From DATIUV01 sp049322755 (GTDB lineage: Bacteria > Pseudomonadota > Gammaproteobacteria > Burkholderiales > UBA6910), in contig JBMOQX010000072.1 of NCBI GenBank assembly GCA_049322755.1, positions 62,001 through 126,000 on the forward strand: a stretch of DNA of 64,000 bases. The letters are read 5' to 3'. Below are positions 9,083-16,024 of the stretch, in pieces. Each line of letters begins with the position of its first letter. Position 1 is the first letter of the stretch. Both the position numbers and the translations under genes were made by a program. A model generated the notes under the pieces. The model did not search any database. It worked only from the letters and a program-made list of their open reading frames with translations, and was not told where the DNA came from.

Positions 9083-9117
9083 GGTGAAGGATGAACGGGT
9101 CATGGTGAAGGGTGAAA
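9083..9117. repeat. Heptanucleotide repeat overlapping a gene start
   Basis: GGTGAAG, GATGAAC, GGGTCAT, GGTGAAG, GGTGAAA follow one another in strict 7-base register. The element lies between the GcvH-like gene and the thioredoxin-membrane gene and supplies the GTG (9084) and ATG (9102) start codons of the latter. Confidence 0.65.
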
Positions 9118-9875
9118 AGAGCAGGGCGAGCGGTCCAGGGCAGGGCGCTCGCGCCGCTCCCGCCCCCAGGCACCACGTTCAACTCCTGGTGTCCGAGTGG
9201 TGCCACACCTGCCCCGCCGCCGAGCAGATCTGGCGCCAGGTGGCGCAGGAGCGGGATATCCGCTTCGCCGTGGTGGACATGGCGCAGTCCGAGGGACGCG
9301 AACTGGTGGCGCGGTTGCGGTTGAAGAGCGTGCCGTCGGTGATCGTCGACGGCGCCCTGGCGGCGGTGGGCGTGCAGTCGCTGACGGAGGCGCGTGCCCT
9401 GGTGGCGGATGCGCCGCCGCGCACGAAGGGAGCGGCCTACCACGCGGGCCTCATGCTCTCGCGCGACAATCGGGCCTTCATCGTCTCGGCCATGGGCTGG
9501 CTGGTGGTGGCGGGCGCGCTGATGCTGGCCCACGGGGGCCTGCCGGCGGCGGGCGCGACGCGGGCGGCGGCGATCCACGCGTTTCTTGCCGGCTTCGTGC
9601 TGATGATGATCTTCGGGCTCGCGGCCCACATGGTGCCGCGCTTCACCGGGCTGCCGATCCGCAGCGGCGGCTGGGCCTGGGGGCAGCTCGCGCTGGCCCA
9701 TGCCGGCGTGCTCGGCTTCGCCGGCGGGCAGCTGCTCGATGCGCGCGCGCTGGCGCTGGGCGGCGCTCTGGCGCTGTGGCTCGCGCTGGCGCTGTTCGCC
9801 GCGCGGCTGTGGCCGCTGCTGCTGCCGCGCAACGGTGCCGCGGCGGAAGCGCCCAATGGCGCGGACCCGGAATGA
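9102..9875 (+). CDS. Thioredoxin-like domain fused to a four-helix HCO-like membrane domain
   Basis: 257 residues from the ATG at 9102, which has an AAGGATGA sequence about 9 bases upstream; a GTG at 9084 would add six residues coded by the repeat. Residues about 25-110 form a thioredoxin-fold domain with the pair SEWCHTCPAAEQ and the cis-Pro segment VPSVIVDG. Residues 130-245 hold four membrane helices with HAFLAGFVLMMIFG and AAHMVPRFTGLPIRS, matching the pattern of the protein at 8236. The Cys pair would face the cytoplasm if the N-terminus is inside. A thiol/redox link to the lipoyl carrier next door is inference. The end overlaps the next gene by ATGA. Confidence 0.8.
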   Translation: MVKGEKSRASGPGQGARAAPAPRHHVQLLVSEWCHTCPAAEQIWRQVAQERDIRFAVVDMAQSEGRELVARLRLKSVPSVIVDGALAAVGVQSLTEARALVADAPPRTKGAAYHAGLMLSRDNRAFIVSAMGWLVVAGALMLAHGGLPAAGATRAAAIHAFLAGFVLMMIFGLAAHMVPRFTGLPIRSGGWAWGQLALAHAGVLGFAGGQLLDARALALGGALALWLALALFAARLWPLLLPRNGAAAEAPNGADPE

Positions 9876-10342
9876 ACGTCTCCGTCAACGGCGTCACGAT
9901 CGACGCCGCCGCCATCGAACGCGAAAGCCGTCGGTATGAGGGGGCGCCGGACCCGCTCGCGGTGGCGGCGGTCTGGCTCGCGGTGCAGGAGCTGCTGTTG
10001 CAGCGGGCGCGGGCGCTGGGCATCGCGGGCGAGGGCGACGAGGACACCGTGGAGCGGCTGCTGGAGCGGGAAGTGCCGGTGCCGGTGGCCACCGACGCCG
10101 AATGTCGCCGCTACTACGACGGCCACCCGGAGCGCTTCCGCCACGGCTTCCACGTGATCGAGGTGCTGCGCCGGGTGGAGGGCGAACTGGCGCCGTTCGA
10201 GGAGGTGCGCGATGAAATCGCCGCCCGCCTGCACGACGGCGCGCTGCGCCGCGCGCTGGCGCAGTACGTGCAGCTGCTGGCGGGCAGCGCCCGGGTGGAG
10301 GGGATCGACCTGCTGCGGGCGGATTCGCCGCTGGTGCAGTAA
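9872..10342 (+). CDS. PpiC/parvulin-type protein lacking the catalytic domain
   Basis: 156 residues. The N-terminal part (MNVSVNGVTIDAAAIERES) and the C-terminal part (ending ADSPLVQ) are those of the peptidyl-prolyl isomerase usually found downstream of narGHJI. In that family about 90 residues of parvulin domain lie between the HPERFR motif and the GxHxxxV strand. Here HPERFRHGFHVIEVLRR joins the two directly near residue 90, so the catalytic core is missing while the frame is kept. The remainder is a SurA-like chaperone scaffold without an active site. Genes before and after overlap or abut, so it is still part of the operon. The deletion is inferred from memory of family members. Confidence 0.72.
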   Translation: MNVSVNGVTIDAAAIERESRRYEGAPDPLAVAAVWLAVQELLLQRARALGIAGEGDEDTVERLLEREVPVPVATDAECRRYYDGHPERFRHGFHVIEVLRRVEGELAPFEEVRDEIAARLHDGALRRALAQYVQLLAGSARVEGIDLLRADSPLVQ

Positions 10343-10349
10343 CCATGCC

Positions 10350-11018
10350 ATGACGGAGCTCGACGACGAGATCCTGGCGCGGCTCAAGCGCTTCCACTTC
10401 GGCAGCTTCCGCCGCTTCCGGCGCCAGTTCCGCGAGCTGGTGGATCAGGGCCAGCACCCGACGACGCTGTTCATCAGCTGCTCGGACTCGCGCATCGTGC
10501 CCAACCTGCTGCTGGACTGCGGCCCCGGCGAGCTGTTCGTGGTGCGCAACGCCGGCAACTTCGTTCCGCCGTGGGACGCCTCCGCGGGCTACCATGGCAC
10601 CACGGCGTCCATCGAGTTCGCGGTGCTGCAGCTCCAGGTGCGGCACATCGTGCTCTGCGGCCACAGCCACTGCGGCGCGGTCAAGGCGCTCTATCACGAG
10701 CTGCCGGCGCAGGCGCACCATTTGCGGTACTGGCTTACGCTGGGGCGCGACGCCGTGCTGCCGGTGACTGGCTCCGATGAAGCGTATTTCCGCACCGAGC
10801 AGCGCTCGGTGGCGCTGCAGCTCACGCGGCTGCTGGACTACCCGATGGTGCGGGAGCGGGTCGAGCGCGGCGAGCTGTCCGTGCACGGCTGGCATTACCT
10901 GATCGAGGAGGGCAAGGTTCTGATGCTGGATCTGGAGTCGGGGACGTTCGAGCCGTTCGAGACGGTAGTGGCGCGTGCCGATCAGGAGCACCTGCGCGAT
11001 GTCAACCCGCTCATGTGA
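10350..11018 (+). CDS. Beta-class carbonic anhydrase
   Basis: 222 residues; interconverts CO2 and bicarbonate. Zinc-site motifs are complete: SCSDSR near residue 42 (Cys and the Asp-Arg dyad) and GHSHCGAVKA near 102 (His and Cys). The start is the ATG at 10350, eight bases after the preceding stop; the longer frame begins inside the previous gene. The last 20 bases overlap the NnrS gene. Its place in a nitrate-respiration operon is seen in other denitrifiers; a pH or bicarbonate role during respiration is inference. Confidence 0.95.
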   Translation: MTELDDEILARLKRFHFGSFRRFRRQFRELVDQGQHPTTLFISCSDSRIVPNLLLDCGPGELFVVRNAGNFVPPWDASAGYHGTTASIEFAVLQLQVRHIVLCGHSHCGAVKALYHELPAQAHHLRYWLTLGRDAVLPVTGSDEAYFRTEQRSVALQLTRLLDYPMVRERVERGELSVHGWHYLIEEGKVLMLDLESGTFEPFETVVARADQEHLRDVNPLM

Positions 11019-12288
11019 ACCGGCCGCCCGCGGCGGCGCGCCGCGCCGGCCGCAGCGACGCAGCGCGGCGGCGGTATGGCGGCAGCTGACCGCGGCGCCC
11101 CACCGCATCCTGTTTTTCTGCGGCATGCTGCAGCTGCTGGCGGCGATGGCCTGGTGGCTCGCCAACCTGCTCGGACGCTACGGCGGGCTCTACACGCCGC
11201 CGGTGCTGGCGGCGCCGCCCGGATGGGCCCACGGCTACCTGATGATCTTCGGCACCCTGCCGTTCTTCATCTTCGGCTTTCTCATGACCGCCATGCCCAA
11301 CTGGCTGGGTGAAGGCCGCGTGCCGCGCCCGGCCTATCTCGCGTGCGCCGGGCTGATGGCGGCGGGCGTCGCGGCGTTCTACGCGGCGGTGGCAATTTCG
11401 CCCTGGCTGGCGGCGGCCGCCGTGCTGGTGCAGCTCGCCGGCTGGATCGTCGGGTGGGTCGCGCTGGCGCGGCTGAGCGCGCGCGCGGCGCGGCCCGAGC
11501 GGCGCTACCCGGCGATCATGCTGAGCGTGACCGCGGTGGGCGCGGCGCTGCTGGCGGCGTTCGCCGTCGGCGTTGCCCGCCTGGACCCGGCGTGGGTCGC
11601 CGCGGCGCTGCGCGGCGGGCTCTGGTGGTTCCTGCTGCCGGTGTTCTTCAACGTCAGCCATCGCATGATTCCGTTTTTCAGCAGCCGCGCGCTTCCCGGC
11701 TATCCCGTGATCCGGCCTCCGTGGACAGTGCCGATGTTCACCGCCGGATCGCTGCTGCGGGGCGTGCTGGAGCTCGCCGGCTCGGCGCCGGCGCTGCTCC
11801 TCGTCGCTGACGGCCTGATGCTGCTGCCGGTGGCGTACCTGACGGCGCGCTGGCGCGGCTGGCGCGCCGGCGGTGTGCGCCTGCTGGCGGTGCTGCACCT
11901 GGGCTTTGCGATGCTCGCCGTCGCGCTGGTGCTGTTCCTGGTGCAGGACGTGGCAGCGCTGCGCGGTCATGCCGTGCTGGGCCATGCGCCGGCCCACGCG
12001 CTCACCATCGGTTACTTTTCCGCCATGCTGGTGGCCATGGTGTCGCGGGTGACGCTGGGGCACTCGGGGCGGCCGCTCGAGGCGGACGCGGTGATCTGGG
12101 GCTGCTTCCTCGCGGTGCTGGCGACCGCCGCGCTGCGCATCGCCGCCGAGCTGCCGGGGGTGCCGGCGGAAGCGCGCGCGATGCTGATGTGGCTGGCGGC
12201 CCTCGCGTGGCTGCTGGCGCTGCTGCCGTGGGTGGTGGCGTACCTGCCGGTTTACCTCGCGCCGCGGGTCGACGGCCGGCCGGGTTGA
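10999..12288 (+). CDS. nnrS: NnrS family membrane protein
   Basis: 429 residues with about twelve hydrophobic helices. NnrS is a heme- and copper-containing membrane protein linked to nitrosative-stress tolerance in denitrifiers. Family marks are visible: PHRILFFCGMLQLL near residue 35, WAHGYLMIFGTLPFFIFGF near 75, NVSHRMIPFFSSRALPG near 218 and HALTIGYFSAMLVAMVSR near 332. The ATG at 10999 has AGGAG at 10984-10988 within the end of the carbonic anhydrase gene, so translation is probably coupled. Confidence 0.93.
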   Translation: MSTRSCEPAARGGAPRRPQRRSAAAVWRQLTAAPHRILFFCGMLQLLAAMAWWLANLLGRYGGLYTPPVLAAPPGWAHGYLMIFGTLPFFIFGFLMTAMPNWLGEGRVPRPAYLACAGLMAAGVAAFYAAVAISPWLAAAAVLVQLAGWIVGWVALARLSARAARPERRYPAIMLSVTAVGAALLAAFAVGVARLDPAWVAAALRGGLWWFLLPVFFNVSHRMIPFFSSRALPGYPVIRPPWTVPMFTAGSLLRGVLELAGSAPALLLVADGLMLLPVAYLTARWRGWRAGGVRLLAVLHLGFAMLAVALVLFLVQDVAALRGHAVLGHAPAHALTIGYFSAMLVAMVSRVTLGHSGRPLEADAVIWGCFLAVLATAALRIAAELPGVPAEARAMLMWLAALAWLLALLPWVVAYLPVYLAPRVDGRPG

Positions 12289-12334
12289 GCGCTCGGCGCG
12301 CGGCGCCGGATCGGGACCAGGGAGACGCAATGCG

Positions 12335-12907
12335 ATGGGATCGGTGAGCCTGGGAAGTCTCGGAACCAAGACGGCGGCGGCCGGGTTCGACGAGCCGCTG
12401 GCGCTGCTGCAGGGCTGCCACGAGCGCATCGCGCAGCGCTGCGACCTGCTGCTGCGGCTGGCGGATCACGTCGCCACCCACGGGCCCGACGCCGAGGCGG
12501 CGCTCGCCGCCACGGGGCTGCTGCGCTATTTCCGCGACGCCGGCGTCAAGCACCACGAGGATGAGGAGCAGGACCTGTTCCCGATGCTGCTGGCGGCGGT
12601 GCCGGCCGGGGAGCGGGGTGCGGCGGCGGAACTGGTGGACGCGCTGGTGGCCGAGCACCGCGTGATGGCGGCGGCGTGGGCCGAGCTCGAAGCGCAGCTG
12701 GCGCTGCTGGCGCAGAACCGGGCGGCGGCGCTGCCGGCGGAGCAGGCGGCGCGGTTCGCCGCGCTGTACGCGGAGCATATTGTCCGGGAGGAGGATGCGC
12801 TGCTGCCGCTGGCGCGCCGCGTGCTGGACGCGAAAACCCTCGACCGTCTGGGCGCGGCCATGGCCGCGCGCCGCGGGGTCAGGCGGGAGCCGGCTCGCGC
12901 CCGTTGA
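12335..12907 (+). CDS. Hemerythrin HHE-domain protein
   Basis: 190-residue cytoplasmic four-helix bundle expected to hold a diiron site. Histidine/acid pairs are seen at QGCHERIAQRC, VKHHEDEEQDLFP, LVAEHRVM and YAEHIVREEDALLP, the arrangement of the HHE family. The ATG at 12335 follows a GGGAG sequence; an overlapping ATG at 12330 is out of frame. It is the last gene of the nar unit and its 3' end overlaps the converging monooxygenase gene by 29 bases. NO or oxygen binding, or iron-sulfur repair like that of YtfE/RIC, are the likely roles. A second hemerythrin is at 38314. Confidence 0.88.
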   Translation: MGSVSLGSLGTKTAAAGFDEPLALLQGCHERIAQRCDLLLRLADHVATHGPDAEAALAATGLLRYFRDAGVKHHEDEEQDLFPMLLAAVPAGERGAAAELVDALVAEHRVMAAAWAELEAQLALLAQNRAAALPAEQAARFAALYAEHIVREEDALLPLARRVLDAKTLDRLGAAMAARRGVRREPARAR

Positions 12908-14042
12908 GCAGGTAGTCCAGCAGGTCCTGCACCGGACGGATGGCGGTGCCGAACGGCAGTCGCTCGGCACCGCGGAAGAACAGTCCCTTCTTCACGTCGC
13001 CCTTCATGGCGAACGCGAGCCGCGTGGCGATGCAGAACTGGCCGAACTGCGCCAGGCCGTCGCGCAGACCGCACAGCGTCAGGCAGTTGGCGCCGGGAAC
13101 GCAGCGGCGGGAATCGGCCTTGGCGTGGGACTGCAGCGCCTTTTCCCGCTTCAGGTAGTTCTTCAGCCAGGGTGTCAGCACGCCGCGGGCCGGCAGCCCG
13201 GCCACGCTGGTGAAGGTGACGATGTCCTCGGGCCGGGCTTCCAGCAGCACGCGCTTGAAGTTCTCGTGGGCGTCGCCCTCGGCGGTGACCGCAAAAGGGG
13301 TGCCCAGCTGTACGGCGCTGGCGCCCAGGTCGAGCAGGCGGCGCAGGTCGGCGTGGGTGTGGATGCCGCCCGCGGGAATCAGCGGCACGCGCTCGCGTTC
13401 GATGCCCAGGTCGCGCAGCAGCGCCAGCGTGGCTTCCAGCACCGGCGCGAAATCGAAGCGGGCGGCGCCGATGTCCTCGAACTTGGGGGCGCCCAGATGG
13501 CCGCCCGCGTAGCGCGGGTGCTCGACGACGATGGCGTCGGGCAGGACGTTCCTGCGCAGCCACTTCTTGAGGACGATGGCGATGCCGCGGGCGTCCGACA
13601 GGATCGGGATCAGCGCCACCTGCGGGAAGTCGCGGGTCATCTCCGGCAGGTCCAGCGGCAGGCCGGCGCCCATGACGATGGCGTGGGCGCCGCTCTCGCA
13701 TGCCTGGCGCACATAGAGCGGGTGGGCCGCGACCGCCTTCATCACGTTCACCGCCACCGCGCCGCGTTCGCCGGCGAGCGCCAGCGCGCCGCGCACCTCG
13801 CGGTCCAGCGCCACCAGGTTCACGCGGTCGATCAGCGCCTGGTCGCGCGCGCCCGCGCACTCGGCCATGAGGTCTTCGTGGTGGTGGCGCAGCTCGACGC
13901 TGGCCACGGTGCCGAGGGCGCCGAGCGCCGCCACCGACCCCGCCAGCCGGCGGGCAGACACCCCGACGCCCATGCCGCCCTGGACGACGGGCAGCAGCGA
14001 GCGGCCCCGCAGGGTCCAATGGGGCAGGGAGGTGGTCAACAT
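12879..14042 (-). CDS. Nitronate monooxygenase / 2-nitropropane dioxygenase-like FMN protein
   Basis: 387 residues, TIM-barrel flavoprotein. The N-terminus has PVVQGGMGVGVSARRLAG, and FMN phosphate-binding elements follow as VPLIPAGGIHTHADL and GASAVQLGTPFAVTAEGDAH near residues 240-275. The C-terminal part contains RRCVPGANCLTLCGLRDG, a Cys-rich stretch found in a subgroup of these proteins near anaerobic genes. Known members oxidise alkyl nitronates or act as enoyl-type reductases; substrate here unknown. The start is fixed by the promoter: a TATAAT box ends seven bases ahead of the ATG, so the mRNA is probably leaderless. A Dnr/FNR box lies upstream. Confidence 0.88.
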   Translation of the reverse strand: MLTTSLPHWTLRGRSLLPVVQGGMGVGVSARRLAGSVAALGALGTVASVELRHHHEDLMAECAGARDQALIDRVNLVALDREVRGALALAGERGAVAVNVMKAVAAHPLYVRQACESGAHAIVMGAGLPLDLPEMTRDFPQVALIPILSDARGIAIVLKKWLRRNVLPDAIVVEHPRYAGGHLGAPKFEDIGAARFDFAPVLEATLALLRDLGIERERVPLIPAGGIHTHADLRRLLDLGASAVQLGTPFAVTAEGDAHENFKRVLLEARPEDIVTFTSVAGLPARGVLTPWLKNYLKREKALQSHAKADSRRCVPGANCLTLCGLRDGLAQFGQFCIATRLAFAMKGDVKKGLFFRGAERLPFGTAIRPVQDLLDYLLNGREPAPA

Positions 14043-14048
14043 TATCAA

Positions 14049-14089
14049 ATTATAACCTCGATACCCGCCACAGCCTTGATCTGCATCAA
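14049..14089 (-). promoter_or_regulatory. FNR/Dnr-dependent promoter of the nitronate monooxygenase gene
   Basis: A perfect TTGAT-CTGC-ATCAA box at 14076-14089 lies 21 bases from TATAAT (minus strand, 14054-14049). The expected transcription start falls on or next to the A of the ATG at 14042. Confidence 0.85.
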
Positions 14090-14107
14090 CCCCCGGGTCC
14101 GGCGCAG

Positions 14108-14794
14108 TCACTGGCCGTAGCGGCGCAGCCCTTCGGGGTCGCGGATCGTCACGTCTCGGCCCCGCACCTCGATCAGTCCGGCGTCGGCTAGCTCGTGCAG
14201 AATGCGCGAGAAATGCTCCTGGGTGATGCTCAGGCGCGAGGCGATGTCCCCCTTGCGCGCGCGCAGCGTGACGACGAAGGGCTCGCGGCGGCCGCGGGCA
14301 GGGTGGTCCCGCAGCAGGTAGCCGATCACGCGCTGGGTTCCCGAGCGCAGCGAATAGCTCTCGACGTCGCGGATCAGCTGGTGCAGCCGGCGACTCAGGC
14401 CGGCGATGACGCCCCGGGCGAAGCGCGGCTGGTGCTCGATCATCTCGATCACCACGGCCTTGGGCACCTGGATCAGCAGACTGTCGGCGACGCACTCGGC
14501 GGTGACGACGTAGGGCTTGTCCAGGAACATGACCGCCTCGCCGAAGCTCTGGCCGGCGCCCATGATCTCCACCACCTTCTCGCCGCCCGCGGGGTTCACC
14601 AGGGCGAGCTTCACCTGGCCGTAGACGACGACGTGGAATCCCTCGCACGGCTCGCCGCGCCGGAACAGGATCTGGCCCTTGGCTGCCTGCACCGCGTGGC
14701 TTGCCGCCGCGAGGCGCGCCAGCTCGTCCGGCGCCAGCGCCTGGAACAGGCCCATCTGCCGAAGGATGGCGAGGACGTCGGTTGGGGGTGCCAT
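14108..14794 (-). CDS. Crp/Fnr-family regulator, Dnr/Nnr type (copy 1)
   Basis: 228-residue transcription factor: cyclic-nucleotide-type sensor domain (residues 1-130), dimer helix (ARGVIAGLSRRLHQLIRDVE) and C-terminal helix-turn-helix. The recognition helix reads SITQEHFSRILHEL, keeping the Glu-x-x-Ser-Arg that contacts TTGAT in FNR. Only two Cys are present and none matches the FNR cluster set, so it resembles the NO-responsive Dnr/Nnr group. The ATG at 14794 has GGAG five bases upstream; an ATG at 14818 is possible. It closes the nrdD-ubi-nrdG operon and likely acts on the TTGAT-N4-ATCAA boxes of this window. A paralogue is at 24718. Confidence 0.93.
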   Translation of the reverse strand: MAPPTDVLAILRQMGLFQALAPDELARLAAASHAVQAAKGQILFRRGEPCEGFHVVVYGQVKLALVNPAGGEKVVEIMGAGQSFGEAVMFLDKPYVVTAECVADSLLIQVPKAVVIEMIEHQPRFARGVIAGLSRRLHQLIRDVESYSLRSGTQRVIGYLLRDHPARGRREPFVVTLRARKGDIASRLSITQEHFSRILHELADAGLIEVRGRDVTIRDPEGLRRYGQ

Positions 14795-14850
14795 GGGGGC
14801 TCCGAATGACGCGGTCATTATCCTCTGCGACGGCGCGGCCGCGCCATCGC

Positions 14851-15567
14851 TCAGGCGCGGCGGATCTCGAACGACCCGAACAGCCCCGCGAGGCGATCTC
14901 CCGGAACGGCGTCGACGGCCCGCGCCGGCGGCAGCCGGCCGTCGGGACCGCGGCCGCGGGCCTCCTGAACGACGAAACGGGCGACACCCATCGCCACCAG
15001 CGTGCGTGCCAGCTCCAGCAGGCCCGCCGGCGGCAGCAGGGCAGGATGCACGGTGGTGCGCACTTCGTGGCCGACGCCGCTTGCCAGCACCAGGCGCAGG
15101 CTGGCGAGCGCCGCTGCGCCGCTGCCCTCGACGCCGGTGATGGCGGCGTAGGCGTGGAACGGCGCCTTGACGTCGAAGCCCACCCAATCCACCTGCGGCA
15201 GCACGGCCTCGAGCCGCCGCGGATGGACGCCCGCCGTGTGCAGCCCGACGTGAAAGCCCAGTGCCCGCGCCTGCGCCGCCGCGGCGGCGAGACCCGGCTG
15301 CCGGGTCGGCTCGCCGCCGCTGAACACCACCGCGTCCAGGAGCCCGACCCGCCGCCGCAGGAAACGCACGACGTCGCGCCACTCGACGCCGCCGCCGGCG
15401 CGCGGCGGCAGCAGGTGCGGGTTGTGGCAGTAGCCGCAGCGCCACGCGCAGCCCTGGCAGAACACCACCGCCGCCAGCTGTCCCGGGTAGTCGGTGAGCG
15501 ACAGCGGCGTCAGACCGCCGATGCGCAGCGCAGCGCGCTGTCCGGACCGGGAGCGGACCGCCTCCAC
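14851..15567 (-). CDS. nrdG: Anaerobic RNR-activating protein NrdG (radical SAM)
   Basis: 238-residue radical SAM enzyme that makes the glycyl radical on class III ribonucleotide reductase. The CQGCAWRCGYCHN segment near residue 32 has the CxxxCxxC cluster motif, and VVFSGGEPTRQPG near 75 is the SAM-binding GGE motif. The GTG at 15567 lies one base after the ubiT stop, so translation is coupled. It is separated from nrdD by four genes but clearly in the same operon. A pyruvate-formate-lyase activase is the alternative, but no PFL gene is present. Confidence 0.9.
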   Translation of the reverse strand: MEAVRSRSGQRAALRIGGLTPLSLTDYPGQLAAVVFCQGCAWRCGYCHNPHLLPPRAGGGVEWRDVVRFLRRRVGLLDAVVFSGGEPTRQPGLAAAAAQARALGFHVGLHTAGVHPRRLEAVLPQVDWVGFDVKAPFHAYAAITGVEGSGAAALASLRLVLASGVGHEVRTTVHPALLPPAGLLELARTLVAMGVARFVVQEARGRGPDGRLPPARAVDAVPGDRLAGLFGSFEIRRA

Positions 15568-15568
15568 G

Positions 15569-16024
15569 TCAGTGCGGCTCCTGCGCGCCGCGCAGCGCCA
15601 GCGCCAGCAGCCGCGCCACCGCGGGCGGCGGCCAGTCCACGGCATCCAGCGTGTTCTTGATCGTCAGCCCCAGCTCGGTGTCCCCCTCCAGCGTCAGGCG
15701 CCGGCTGAAGAACAGCGTGTCCGGGTCCTCGGCGCGTGCCAGCAGCCGCAGGAAATCCCGGCTGCCGGCGGCGATGGTGAGTTCCGGCGCCGCGGCAGCG
15801 GTGCAGGGCCGCGCGCCGCTGCCGGTGAGGGTGAAGTTGACGGTGAGGCCGATGTCGGTGACGACGATGCGCAGCCGCCGTCCGCGCAGCGCCGCCAGCG
15901 GCTCGGTGGGAATCACGCGCCCCAGCGCCGCGCTCAGGCCCAGCGCGAACACGGCCGACGGCGGAAACGCCGGCAGACTCGCCACCAGCGCCCGCAGCGG
16001 CGCCGGGAACTGCGGTGCAATCAC
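15569..16024 (-). CDS. ubiT: SCP2-domain ubiquinone accessory factor UbiT
   Basis: 151 residues, SCP2 sterol-carrier fold. Known UbiT binds quinone intermediates and is needed with UbiU and UbiV for ubiquinone synthesis without oxygen. The core RRLRIVVTDIGLTVNFTLTG (about residues 48-67) and RDFLRLLARAEDPDTLFFSRRL (about 89-110) fits the domain. The GTG start overlaps the stop of the lipoate ligase gene as GTGA. Identity rests on its position next to ubiU and ubiV. Confidence 0.88.
   Translation of the reverse strand: MIAPQFPAPLRALVASLPAFPPSAVFALGLSAALGRVIPTEPLAALRGRRLRIVVTDIGLTVNFTLTGSGARPCTAAAAPELTIAAGSRDFLRLLARAEDPDTLFFSRRLTLEGDTELGLTIKNTLDAVDWPPPAVARLLALALRGAQEPH

Noticed and set aside
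14851..15567. Pyruvate formate-lyase activating enzyme
   Set aside because: No pyruvate formate-lyase is nearby, while nrdD and its glycyl-radical peptide are in the same operon.
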